Positions 14,413 through 25,295 are shown, numbered from the stretch's first letter. The stretch is 64,000 bases of DNA from Hybos culiciformis (GCA_964007475.1 OZ023273.1:146231308-146295307), one strand, 5' to 3'. Translations and numbers: made by a program. Notes: generated from the sequence alone by a model not told the origin.

Positions 14413-16211
14413 GAGTTATTACTTAATATTTATAATGAAAGCAATAAGTTATAATGAAAAAATTACTTCTTGCTGAAGAAGAAAATTAAGTTATTTTAAT
14501 TTAATTACAGTAGGTACCTAGGTAGTTTATTTTTCTTATCTTAAGTATTAAATAATAAATAATAATTTAAAAATCGACGTAACAACATAATACTTATTGT
14601 CTACTAAATAACTACTTAAACTTACTGATAAAAAATATTGAATTTGTTTTTTTTTTAATATAAAATATTTTTATTCCAAACTCCTAAAATTTTGAAATAA
14701 ATTCTCCAAGTACGAGAAATTCAGTTTTTATTTTTTATTTGACTGAGTACAATCTGGTACATTTAGAAATTGGGTTTAAATCCCCGATTTAATCTTATTA
14801 ATTTTTTATCTTTTTCCATTCAGAAATGTAGTTGTAAAAAATTCATAAGCAAAACTAAAAAATTTGGAAAAAAAAATTTTAACCAGTTTTGGCGATAATC
14901 ATAAATTATTCAATTAAATTATAAATTTACAATACTTTGACTTTTTATCATTAAAATTTTGTATAATATAAAAATAAAATTTCTAAATTATTATCAAGGT
15001 TTCAAATTTCAAGAAAACAAAAAAATTTCTTCAAGATAAATTTAATGTTTTTTAAAGTTGGAATGAAAACATAAAAAAATGCCTAAAATTAAACTACTTA
15101 AAATAAAATTATAATAAAGGAAAATATTGTCACTGCCCTACTTTATTCAAGAATTTAATTGGAAATTGTCATTTATATGTCAATTTTTTTTCTTATACTT
15201 AAATTTTTCAGTTTGTTTATAGTACTTATATGAAGCGAATTAAACTGTATGTATAATGTATCTACAAATAACTGTGCGCAGTGATGTTTATAAAAAAAAC
15301 AAAATAACAATAATGAAGATAAAAAACGATATAAAAATTTACATAATTTCTCATTAATAGAATATTAAAATTCTTGTCCAGTTTTTTTATTATTATTATT
15401 TAATCCATAATTAAAGCAAAAAAAGAATTATTTATATGTGTATATTTTTTTTAAATCTTTGGTTAAAATTTTTTTCTTCTTTTAATATAATCACCGGAAG
15501 ACTATTCAGCAATAGATTTAATTATGTTGCTAAAGTAGATGTATGGACAAGAGACACAGGTATATAAGAATCTTAGAATCAAAAATATATAAATATGTAT
15601 GATTGTATAAAAATTATAACCTGAAATTTTTGTTTTAATTTGCTTTAGTTTAGTCAGTACAATTTGAATAAATTTGAATATATAATTGGATAAAATCGAG
15701 GATAAAATAATGGTAGATTAAAATAATCGTACATATATTCTAGCAAAAAAAAAATTCCTCAAAATTAAATGAGAGAATGTTCTTAATCCTAAATCCATAT
15801 AATAATACATTAATACACCTGAAAATAAGTTTGATACTTATTTAAATGGTTTGTCCCTCCGGTTTGTCCACTACTTGTTCAGTTTTCTTTACTTTTATAT
15901 TTAGCTCATAACTAAAGAAGGAAAATATTTTTGAACATGCTTTTAACTGATGCTGTGCAGATATTTACCACTAATGCTTTACATTTTTAACTGCGACGAA
16001 TGAAAGTGCAAAAAATCTTCGTGGTTTGTAAAAAAAACAGGGCATAAAATAAAAAACTAACAATTTCCTTTGAGAACTTTTTATGTAAATATATAAATTC
16101 ACATATTATTGAAATATTTTTGGTGAGTAACTAATCACTTAACGCAAATCAAAATTTTACGCAAATTTGTTTAAAATATCTTATGAGATATGGTGATTCG
16201 CTGATTAATAT
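14413..16211. other. AT-rich non-coding stretch
   Basis: No recognisable gene or element. It separates the 290-bp inverted repeat from the foldback element. A short duplication of the word GGTTTGTCC occurs near 15847-15870. Confidence 0.45.
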
Positions 16212-16220
16212 GTTTTCGGC
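16212..16220. repeat. Left 9-bp direct repeat, candidate target-site duplication
   Basis: GTTTTCGGC stands immediately left of the foldback element and is repeated exactly at 17289-17297, immediately right of it. A 9-bp duplication would fit Mutator-like foldback elements; P-type elements give 7-8 bp. Confidence 0.5.
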
Positions 16221-16230
16221 GGTAAGCGGC

Positions 16231-16612
16231 TGATTCATCGCCTAGCAATTCATCGCGAATCAATTCATCGCCAGCAATTCATCGCCAGCAATTCATCGTC
16301 AAGCAATTCATCGTCAAAAAGTTCATCGCCAAGCAATTCATCGCCAAGCAATTCATCGCCAGTAATTCATCGCCAGTAATTCATCGCCAGCAATTCATCG
16401 CCAGTAATTCATCGCCAGTAATTCATCGCCAGCAATTCATCGCCAGTAATTCATCGCCAGCAATTCATCGCCAGCAATTCATCGCCAGTAATTCATCGCC
16501 AGCAATTCATCGCCAGCAATTCATCGCCAGCAATTCATCGCCAGCAATTTATCGCCAGCAATTCGTCGCCAGCAATTCATCGCCAGTAATTCATCGCCAA
16601 TTGGTGATTGGG
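16231..16612 (+). repeat. 14-bp minisatellite array, left arm
   Basis: More than 20 consecutive copies of the ATTCATCGCCAGCA type. They alternate between ...CCAGCA, ...CCAGTA and ...CCAAGCA endings, with a few TCGTCAAG variants at the outer end. The spacer-free arrangement and short unit exclude a CRISPR array. Confidence 0.85.
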
Positions 16613-16950
16613 TAGAGGCGGTGTCCAAACCACTAAATACAGAAGCTTTTTTCTTGGAAATGCTCCGTTTCGGAGATTTGGCCCCTCAAAATTTTCATAC
16701 ATTTTTCTATGGAAAATTTTTTTTTTCTTTCGAAATATATAACAAAAAAAAATAAAAAAATTAGCCCGATGTGGCAGAAACTTGGTGAGGAAGTAGAGAC
16801 GGTTCCCAAATCAACAAATGCAAAAGTTTTTTTCTCGGAAATGCTCCGTTTTGGAGATATGGCCACTCAAAATTTTCATACATTTTTCGACGGCAAAATT
16901 TTTTTTCGGCGAAATATAAAAAAGAAACCAAAAAAAAAAACATAAAATAT
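16613..16950. repeat. Core of foldback element: 181-bp unit, nearly two copies
   Basis: The segment around GGAAATGCTCCGTTT (16656) recurs at 16837, a period of 181 bp. Matching flanks include ...CTCAAAATTTTCATACATTT downstream and ...GTAGAG-CGGT-CCCAAA-like sequence upstream. The copies have diverged at scattered positions. The unit is unlike the surrounding 14-bp arrays and may be an older satellite captured by the element, or the remains of its internal region. Confidence 0.7.
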
Positions 16951-16999
16951 GAATCGCCAGCAATTCATCGCCAAGCAATCCATCACCAGCAATTCATCG

Positions 17000-17070
17000 C
17001 CAAGCAATCCATCACCAGCAATTCATCGCCGCCGGCGGCGATGAATTGCTGGTGATGGATTGCTTGGCGA
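17000..17070. repeat. Perfect palindrome at foldback centre
   Basis: The sequence is perfectly self-complementary around 17034/17035 (GCCGCCGGCGGC at the centre). It extends outward through copies of the 14-bp motif including the CCATCACC variant. This is the axis of the inverted arms and would extrude as a cruciform. Confidence 0.8.
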
Positions 17071-17280
17071 TGAATTGCTGGCGGTGAATTACTGGCGATG
17101 AATTGCTGGCGATGAATTACTGGCGATGAATTACTGGCGATGAATTACTGGCGATGAATTGCTGGCGATGAATTACTGGCGATGAATTGCTTGACGATGA
17201 ACTTTTTGACGATGAATTGCTTGACGATGAATTGCTGGCGATGAATTGCTTGGCGATGAATTGCTAGGCGATGAATTAGC
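17035..17280 (-). repeat. 14-bp minisatellite array, right arm (inverted)
   Basis: TGCTGGCGATGAAT units in inverse orientation to the left arm. They run outward through TTGACGATGAACTTTTTGAC to the terminal GCTAGGCGATGAATTAGCC. Confidence 0.85.
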
Positions 17281-17288
17281 CTAGATTC

Positions 17289-17297
17289 GTTTTCGGC
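17289..17297. repeat. Right 9-bp direct repeat, candidate target-site duplication
   Basis: GTTTTCGGC, an exact copy of 16212-16220, flush with the right end of the foldback element. Confidence 0.5.
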
Positions 17298-20271
17298 ATC
17301 TTTCCGGTAATGGTATTAAATTTTCGAATCCTGAATTCCTAGAGACTTTAGCACAACTTGCAATTCAATTTATAAAATCTACTCCAAATGTTTACATTAA
17401 CATCAGATTATTTTTAACACCGAAGCGCAAATATAATTAATTATTTTTCTGATGCCTTAAAGCAAATTAAAGAAGTTTTTTTGCTGACGTGATCTTTTCG
17501 ACTTTCAAACGCGAAAGTGTTTTATAAACAAAAATATCTCTGATAACAAACCATCAATCTTAATTTTTTTTGTACCGAAAGACAAACGTGATAATTGGCT
17601 GAAAAAAAAATGTTTAGGAAAAAAAATGTTTAGGAAAAAAAATGTTTAGGAAAAAAAATGTTTTCAATAAAAAATTGTGAATTAATTTTTTTTTTAAGCT
17701 TCCGGTAACTCAATTAGTCATATGAATTGAATGGCTAAAATTACTTATTTTTAAGTATCTAATATATTATATTTTTGTTTCCAAATTTTTAGCTACAATT
17801 ATAAATAGAGAAATTCTTTCCGTAATCTTATATTATTTATACTCGGTAGGTAAGTATTGTGTATTATATTTAATTTTACTTGACAAATTTTGTTGTTTAA
17901 AAATTTACTTAAGAAAAATGGCATGAGTTGGTTATTTGGTCGTGAATTATTAGGTAAAAATTGAGGTACAAAATGATTCTTCTTTTATAAATTAGGGAAG
18001 ACAGACTACCTAATTTAATTGATTATTAGTTTTCTTGTAGTACTTATAGTTAAAATGCTTAAAGATACTTATAGTTAAAATGTTCAGAGATTGTCTCAGA
18101 GCCCCATCCTATAAGGGTCATCGTATTACCCTATAAGCATCATTGCTGGTTACTCTCACCTGTTCCAAACATTGGAATTTTCAAACTAACCAAAATTAAA
18201 AAGAAAAAATACTGACGGATGAGCAAGTATTTATCATCTATCAGATGATATGACAATTTTTTAACATTTAATTAATATTTCGAAAATTCCAAACAAAATA
18301 AGCAAAATTAATAAACATCAGTTCTTAGTTATTAATAAAATAATGTCTTTATTGGTAAAAAAAATTCTGTAAATTATTTATTTATTTTGCTTCTTATATA
18401 GATCCATTATATTGAAATTTGGCAAAAATAGTACTTTTTTTGGCTGATTTAATCATTTTTATTTCGTAGTAGTAAATTACGAATACTTAACTTTAAGTAA
18501 CAAAATACGCATACTCATAAAATATTACCAATCAAAAATTCTCCGAAATGATGTCACTTGCAGTAGTCGTAAGTAGATTACGAAAAAAAGAGTTGATATT
18601 CATTCAACTCCCCAGGAAGTCTTTAGGTCCCGTAGCCGTAGAACTTCGTACGATGGGACGGTTATCTCTTAAACTTTAAATCGAGTCGTTGTTTTAACAT
18701 TTCTGAAAAAACATGGATAACTTAATAAATTCACATTGGTTATTGCGATAAGTATATTTTTCCTCTGTATCTACCTTTAGTATAATATAGTTAGTTATAC
18801 TATATTAAATATATACAATATATTGTTCAAATCAAATTGTCTGTTGTTATACAAAACTTTATGTTATTTTCAAAATTATTCATTTCCCTACAAATTGAAT
18901 TAGCACTTTTATGCAAAATACTTAATAAGTATATTTTTTTTCCATTTACCTTTATTTAATACCACTTTATACCGTCAGCACCTTTAACGTAAAAACAATG
19001 TGAGTATAGGAAATTTATGCAACAGCTGGTATAACTGCACAAAGAGGGCAAAGTACTTGTACAATTCTATTTTTTCCTTTCTTGTTCATATTTTTTTTTT
19101 TTTTGCATATAAAATCAAATTATTGTATCTTTTTTCTTTTTTCTTTTAAGCATAAAATGAAAGAATATAACATAAGCAGAAATTATATAGGAAATTCACT
19201 AAATTTCTATTGGTGAAACATAACAAATTATGTCTGTCTAAGAAGCATAGTATAAAAATAAAAATAAAAAAAAATACGGAAAAAGAAACACATGACAAAG
19301 AATTGAAAAGCATCTTCTTTTTTTTATGAAACTTAGAAGCGTAGATGTGGGTCGAGTGTATGTGTTTTTTTTTTTAATTAGTTAACAAGAAATTTACTGG
19401 AGTACAGTATATATTTGAATTGAAGAATATGTGTTCTTTAAGAAAAATTTTGAATACTTAATTAATATTCTTGTTTCAGGTCAGATGATATCATGAATTA
19501 ATTATTAGATAGTATTTCCCGAACTAATAATGAGAGCTAAGTTTTAAATTAATGACCAAATTTTAAACATGCATTAATTTTTCTATTTTAAGAAAACAGA
19601 AAACTTCAATTTATTAACTTGTTCCGTGACTTTTACATTAAATACTTCCGTCCTGATTAAAGATGAAAATAATCGAGGATTTTAGTCAGTAATATATCTA
19701 AGTTTCTGCTTGTAGAGTGCAAGAAGAACTACAAAATATTAAAAAAAAGAAATAATATGAAGAAAATCAATTAGTTATATAAGTACTTAAATAATAAATG
19801 AAACGAATCGATTTTATTAAATTTATTTTATCTATTTTTAAATACATATTATTAAGGTCAATGCATATATCTAGACATATAAAAATCTGTCCAAATTATA
19901 AAACGTCTACACGAGACAATTCCTTTTCAAGAAGATAAAATGAAAATTGTTTTTTAATAAATATAAATTAAAATGCTTAATTTTAAATTAACATTTCTAA
20001 AATACATTCATATGTTATTGATTAGTTATTCATTAAAAATAAAACTATACAGATAATAGTCAAGCCAACTACGTTAGAGCTTATCAATTAAAATAAAAAT
20101 ATGACACAGTACTTACGCCGAGACAGCCTATCCTAATAATAAATTTTAGCAATAATTATACAAGTAGGTCAAAATCGAGGTCAAGATGTATATTGAAATT
20201 AAGAAGATTCCCTTTAAAATTCTTTAGCTTGAATAAAATTAGATGCAAAATCTTGTATATACCTATTTAAT
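17298..20271. other. AT-rich stretch with one possible orphan exon
   Basis: Mostly AT-rich non-coding sequence. A GC-richer islet at 18577-18672 is open on the plus strand after a TAG acceptor-like site. It encodes a serine/arginine-rich tail (STPQEVFRSRSRRTSYDG), and an AATAAA follows about 50 bp after the stop. The same islet is also open on the minus strand, so openness alone proves little. I recognise no family. Confidence 0.3.
17602..17668 (+). repeat. 16-bp tandem repeat, about four copies
   Basis: Consecutive copies of AAAAAAAATGTTTAGG. The last copy diverges to AAAAAAAATGTTTTC. It is a simple tandem duplication lying about 300 bp beyond the foldback element, with no evident function. 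Confidence 0.8.
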
Positions 20272-20364
20272 TTAATAACTAATATCTTTTGTCGGTATCC
20301 TTTGACCGACCGGCTCGGCCGAGGGCTCGGCGTATTTGATGGTGGGTTCAATTTTCACCTCGGG
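20272..20364 (-). other. GC-rich exon-like segment, unrecognised
   Basis: On the minus strand a good acceptor (AAATTTCAG) is followed by 30 sense codons and TAA. The peptide is proline/glutamate-rich (PEVKIEPTIKYAEPSAEPVG). Third positions are mostly G or C, unlike the A/T-ending codons of the three clear genes in this window. Of the three frames entered from the acceptor only this one stays open. It cannot follow the exon at 23530-23626 directly, because that exon ends after one base of a codon and joining them gives an early stop. It could be a terminal exon of a nested or alternative transcript, or a remnant of horizontally acquired or mobile sequence. Confidence 0.3.
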
Positions 20365-23314
20365 CTGAAATTTGTGTAATATTTTCGATTATTTTGTATT
20401 CATATGGGCGGAATAAAATTTAGTAAGTATAAGGTACTTATCTTATTTTTATTTTCATTCGTTTCCTAAAATACCTTAAAAGAGATGGATATTGACATAA
20501 TCTCGAAATTAATGAAAAAATATTACAATTATCGAGTATCTAACTCTAAATATTGAAAATACTTTTGATTTTTCATAATTAATCACATATTTCTTTACAC
20601 AATTATCTAACTAGAATTACCTGGAGAATTACTTAGTTGTAAATTCGATTAAATTCAAAAACTTAAGTCGGTTAATACCGAATTAATATTATAATTCTTT
20701 AACTTATTTCTTAAATATTAAGCGTTAATTATTAATTCATATTCAATGCAATGGACAGAAAGACAGACAATAATAAAAATAATTAACAACATATAATAAG
20801 TAAGTATATGCGAAATTACGCGTAAACTTCAAAAGAAAATAATTATATTTTTAATATATTTGTTTTTCAAGAAATCAAGAATTATAAAATTTATAAGTAA
20901 TCAAAGTTTTTTTTTTTTTTTGCAAAATTATGTATTCCGATTTGATTTGAAATGAAACACTTTTATAATAGGTTCATTTTAATTCCTAAAACAGAAATAA
21001 AACTTCTAATCAACCAAAAAAAAAAAAAAAACAAAATTCCAAAATAGCAAAAAATTTGTAAAAGAATAAATTAAAAAATTAAAAAAAAAGTAATCTTTTA
21101 TAAAACACTATTGAAATTCTGTTGAAAGTATCTAAGTATGTAGTTATAATATAACTTTCAATTAGCCGTACAATCTTTCTCAATATGTGAGAATTGCTAT
21201 AGTTAAGTTCAATGCTAGTATTTCTTGAATAAAATAGTTACGTTAGACATCAAAAGTTACCATTCGATAATTTTGATGGATTCTACAAAGAGCAGTGTTT
21301 TAAAGTAAATCTCAAAGTAAGTGTTATCCTAATAAATGAGCGATCAAAGGGGTTCGTTGCCTTGATATATTTTTTTTAATGTCAAGCTCTGCGAAGCTAT
21401 AGATAAGTACTAACTTAAAATATGATTTATAAATACTTTCGGAGGTCTCAACTATCTACGTTCAGATTTTTTTTTGATTTCAAGCAAAATTATTTAATTT
21501 AGACATCATCATGATGTTGCCATTATTCTATAGTCATACTTATTTATACTAAATAATTCTTCCCTACTAAGCAAGAATGACTTTGCTCAGGACTTAGGTT
21601 TGATTGTTTTAAGAAATTTGAGTTTTCCTGTTTTTAGTTATTTAAGTAAGTATATACTTATATTAAAAAAAAATAAAAGGAAGAGTTTTTTTAGTTATTT
21701 TGTTTCAAAGTTTCTTAATTAAGTAATCGAATAAAAGGCTAGTTTTAAAATATGTAACTACTTATAAGTATTACTTACTTGTACTTTAATATGTTCGAAG
21801 ACTTTCTGTTAACTAAAATTAGTTACCTATTAAAAAAAAAACTTCTTGGGTACCATTGTTGCTTGGTTTGGCACAATAAATATTAATATATGTACTTATT
21901 TAAAAATTAATTATTGTTATTATTGTAATTCCACACCTATTGTTAGATCCTTTTAATATTATTTTGCTTACATGCGAAAAATAAGGAAAAAGATAGATAG
22001 AAATTCTATCAGTCACGAAACACAATTTTTATCATATCTTTTCTAAAATATCATATTAACTTTTTAAACTACTAAACTGAATGTGTTTAACTAATTATTA
22101 TGCTGTTAACGAAAACTTTTCTGCACAAAGTTATTTTTAAGACAATTCTTACCAAGGTATCGAAGTTTAGCGTGTTATGTTTACATACAAGAAATAAAAG
22201 TATTAAGTTAATAAAAATGCATGTTTTTCTTTTTAAATATTATTTTATTCATTTTGTGGAACAGAAGATGACTTAGAATTGTAATATTGTTAATAAATAC
22301 TTCTATATGCCTGAACGTACTCAACTTAGAAAATATATAAAAACAGCGGAATAAGTAAAATAGAATATTATTTTAATACCAAAGTATTTATCAACAATAA
22401 GTTAAGTAAGTACTTAGCCTCGATGTTAGAATTTTAGGCAAAAGCTTTCGGTCACCTATCCTATAACTGCAGAGAAAAAACAGGGGTTTTAATATTCGCA
22501 TAACCCTATGTAGGTTGCTGGTAAATCGTGGATACCGTGGAAAATATCCACATTAGCCAATTTATTTACTTGGACCAAACAACTACAAACAACTACAATC
22601 CCATTAGAAAACATACATCTTGACGTAACTTAGTAACCTAAAGTAAAATTACTTAAGTAAGTACCTATTTTTGGAAATCCATGCAGCAGAACTCTCAATT
22701 CTATAAATTCTATACTTATTTAAGTAATTATTTTTTTTAAGTGTTACAGCAATAGTTAATAATGTTGTGAATTGCTGCTTTTCTAAATAAAAATGAAATC
22801 ATTCCTATATTTAATTGAAAAAAATTAATTCAGCCCAAGTTATAACTGAGGTAATAACCGAGGTGAGAGCATTTAAGAAATAAATGTAATTAATCAATGA
22901 AATAATATAATAATCTAAATATAAAATGTCTATGCTTACATAAAATAATATAAAATACTTAATGTAAGTACTTATAACTATTTAATATGACCGAACCGAA
23001 CCCAACAAATCTGTTTCTATTATTTTCATAATAAAAATACAATTTTTGTGAATATGATTTTTTTTCGACCTTCGCTAATTTCGGAATGTTTAAAAATTGA
23101 AAATAATAAAAATCTAAAAAAATATTAAGCAGATACTTTTCAACTTACGAAATAAATAATGTCAGTACATGAGTACATACTTAAGTATATAATTTATGGT
23201 TTTCCATCTTTCACATTTATTGCAGAATCCTATAGTGTATAACTACAAGTAATGAAAGTAATGGCAAGGGTACTGGGTCAGATCGAAACCCTAAGGAAAC
23301 AAATTGTTTTATGA
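20365..23314. other. AT-rich non-coding stretch
   Basis: No gene or element recognised. GTAC-centred words such as AAGTACTTA and AAGTAAGTA recur throughout. The part adjoining 23315 may be the tail of the tRNA-derived SINE there. Confidence 0.4.
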
Positions 23315-23385
23315 TTTGTATCAGTCAGGATTCGAATCGGACCCCTTAGTATTGCTATTGAAAGCAAACGCTAAGCCACAGCTTC
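23315..23385 (-). mobile_element. tRNA-derived SINE head or tRNA pseudogene
   Basis: On the minus strand a box-A-like word (TGGCTTAGCG) is followed about 40 bases later by a box-B-like word (GATTCGAATCC). That is the spacing of an internal RNA polymerase III promoter in a tRNA. The sequence does not fold into a full functional tRNA cloverleaf that I can confirm, and no clear CCA-side acceptor stem is present. A SINE head is therefore more likely than a working tRNA. It lies in the putative intron just downstream of the exon at 23530-23626. Confidence 0.45.
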
Positions 23386-23529
23386 TTCTTGTGTAATTAC
23401 TTACATACAAATAACTAATTATTATATTAATTAATTAAAATTATTGAATAAGTACATAAATACTTATAATATTTATTTGTTTGTTTCGAAATAACAAAGT
23501 ACATTATATTTTCAATATTTAAAACTTAC

Positions 23530-23626
23530 CTGCTATTCTTAACACAGCACGATCAGCTGGATCCAATTGCAATATGCTTAAAGGTTTATCCTTAGCCCAT
23601 TCTGCCAAACTTTCTCTATCCATCAT
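23530..23626 (-). CDS. shot: First coding exon, probable spectraplakin (short stop/MACF-like) N-terminus, partial
   Basis: Minus-strand ATG at 23626 opens 32 codons (MMDRESLAEWAKDKPLS, then ILQLDPADRAVLRIA) and ends with one base (G) before a consensus donor GTAAGT. I associate this peptide with an alternative N-terminus of insect spectraplakins, giant actin-microtubule cross-linkers. There it is followed by an actin-binding calponin-homology segment beginning D-E-R-D. A split aspartate codon G|AT fits the observed phase. No later exon of such a gene is recognisable at lower coordinates, so the actin-binding domain would lie beyond the left edge. The identification rests on recall of one short peptide. 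That it is a real translated first exon is well supported; the family is less certain. Confidence 0.55.
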
Positions 23627-24679
23627 GTTTTACACAAAAAATAAAAGAGTAAGGAATATTCCGTTGCCAGTGACTTTAATTGGCTAACTTTACGACCGTT
23701 TGAAAATTTTGAATTATTTTTTATTATTTTTTAATTTAAGGATTTTCTTTCATTTTCAAAAGTAAATATTTTATTAATTGCGTTTTTTTTCTTAATTGAA
23801 TAATTTTATATTTAATAATTATATAAATGTTGAGCTCGTTGATTAATTTTTTTTTTGTAAGCAGGTAAGTATAGGCACTTACTTATTAATTTAATTTTAT
23901 TTAATTTTTTTTTTGATTATCGTTATTGCACCTCTAAATTTTATTGAAAGAACTAAGTAAGTATATATATTTTTAATAAATATTTTGTGAATTCAATTAA
24001 CTACTTAGTAAATGTCAAATTTATTTATACAATATATTAATTGGCAAAAAAAAATTAATGTTATTAATTATAATTTAAATAACAATATTTAATTTTTAAT
24101 TCTTATAAATCATTTGAATATGTAAGTTTAAAGAATGACTTTTTAATTTATTATTAATCTGAAACAAAATAAAAATTAATATTAAATATAAAACCAGAAT
24201 AAATATTTGATTGTTGATACAAGTACTTAATACAGCTGTGTAAACTTTATGCTAAAAACAGCTTAATGTGGCCTTAATTCAGTTTAAATCAAAAGTTATA
24301 CATATGAGATAAATAATTTTAAATAAAAATTCCTTTATTTTTGATTACTCACTTCGTACTACCTGTGAATAATTTACTCGTCAATCTTAAACAAAAAATT
24401 AAATGTTCCAAATAAAGTGATTCATTTTAGAAATGCTGTAAATATTCAAACTCATTATTGGATTTTTTATTTTTTATTAATTCTGTGATGAAATATAAAA
24501 TATCTGCACATAAGATCAGTCGCTGTGAGAGTTCGAATTTAAAGGGTTGAAAATATTTAATCCATGGCAAGACATTTCAAAACTAGACGAATGGAGCTAA
24601 ATTACAATTACAATTTAATCATTTAATCGCATCAGTTTTGTTGGTTACTCAGTTATAAGATAAAAAGACTTAATACTAT
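23627..24679. other. Upstream region of the 23.5-kb exon, no gene seen
   Basis: AT-rich sequence that should contain the 5' leader and possibly the promoter of the minus-strand exon ending at 23626. I cannot fix a start site. Confidence 0.35.
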
Positions 24680-25295
24680 TAGTCTAAGAGCTCGCAACGT
24701 TTTTGGCACGTGATTTTAGCAAGGCTCATTTTTTAAAATATTGTTAAATGCTACGGTGCAGGACCCATAAGGGTAGTCTGGCTGTCAGATGACGTTGCGC
24801 TTACCCGTGGGAGCAGATCCAGGTAGGTCAAAGAAAAAATGCAAAATTACGTGATAATAGCACGATTTCTAGTTATGTCACTTGTTTGTGCTTATTATAT
24901 GAAATGTTAATGCATCATTGCCAGACGGCTTCGGAGTTGTTAAGACCGTGCCAGACCTTGATTTATAACAAAAAAAAACTTCAATTTCACGTCATTTTAG
25001 CAAGGCTGAAATTTTTATATGTTATAGATTGGATCTTATATATACTACATCCAATTTGCCAGACGGAAATACCGTTGCTAAATGGATGCCAGACCTATGT
25101 CATTTAAAAGTAATTTGTTTTTTCATGTAATTTTGCATTTTTTTTACCTACTTGGTTCTGCTCCCACGGGTAAACGCAACGTTGTCTGACAGCCAGACTA
25201 CCTTTATGCGTCCTGCACCGTAGTATGGAACATTATATTAAAAAATGAGCCTTGCTAAAATCACGTGATTTCTTACGTTGCGAGCTCTTGGACTA
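24680..25295. mobile_element. 616-bp foldback MITE with ~170-bp inverted arms
   Basis: The left end starts TAGTCTAAGAGCTCGCAACG and the reverse complement of the right end starts TAGTCCAAGAGCTCGCAACG. The arms stay highly similar for about 170 bp, through TTTTAGCAAGGCTCATTTTT, GTAGTCTGGCTGTCAG and ACCCGTGGGAGCAGA to ATGCAAAATTAC. The flanks show TAT on both sides (24677-24679 and 25296-25298), a possible 3-bp target duplication. The interior repeats CATTTTAGCAAGGCT and GCCAGACGG-type words, which suggests an internal duplication. There is no transposase frame. It is non-autonomous, of unknown superfamily, and its GC content is above the background. Confidence 0.75.

Larger units (their letters stand above)
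16221..17288. mobile_element. Foldback element with tandem-repeat inverted arms
   Basis: About 1.07 kb. The left arm (16231-16612) is an array of a 14-bp motif, ATTCATCGCCAGCA, with one- or two-base variants. The right arm (17035-17280) is the same motif in inverse orientation. Marker variants recur at mirror positions: CGCCTAGCAATTCATCG at both outer ends, then the odd unit CGTCAAAAAGTTCATCG (near 16310 and, inverted, near 17190-17215). So the arms are true inverted copies and not two independent satellites. The middle holds a duplicated ~181-bp unit and a perfect palindrome. Both ends abut an exact 9-bp direct repeat. There is no transposase frame; open frames in the core are by-products of the repeats. 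The architecture recalls Drosophila FB/Galileo foldback transposons, but I recognise no family. Confidence 0.75.

Noticed and set aside
16633..16945. Overlapping open frames on both strands in the foldback core
   Set aside because: They are by-products of the 181-bp direct repeat, open on both strands, with homopolymer-encoded F/K runs and no splice or family evidence.
16231..17280. CRISPR-like regular repeats
   Set aside because: The unit is 14 bp without spacers, arranged in inverted arrays in a eukaryotic genome; it is a minisatellite/foldback structure.
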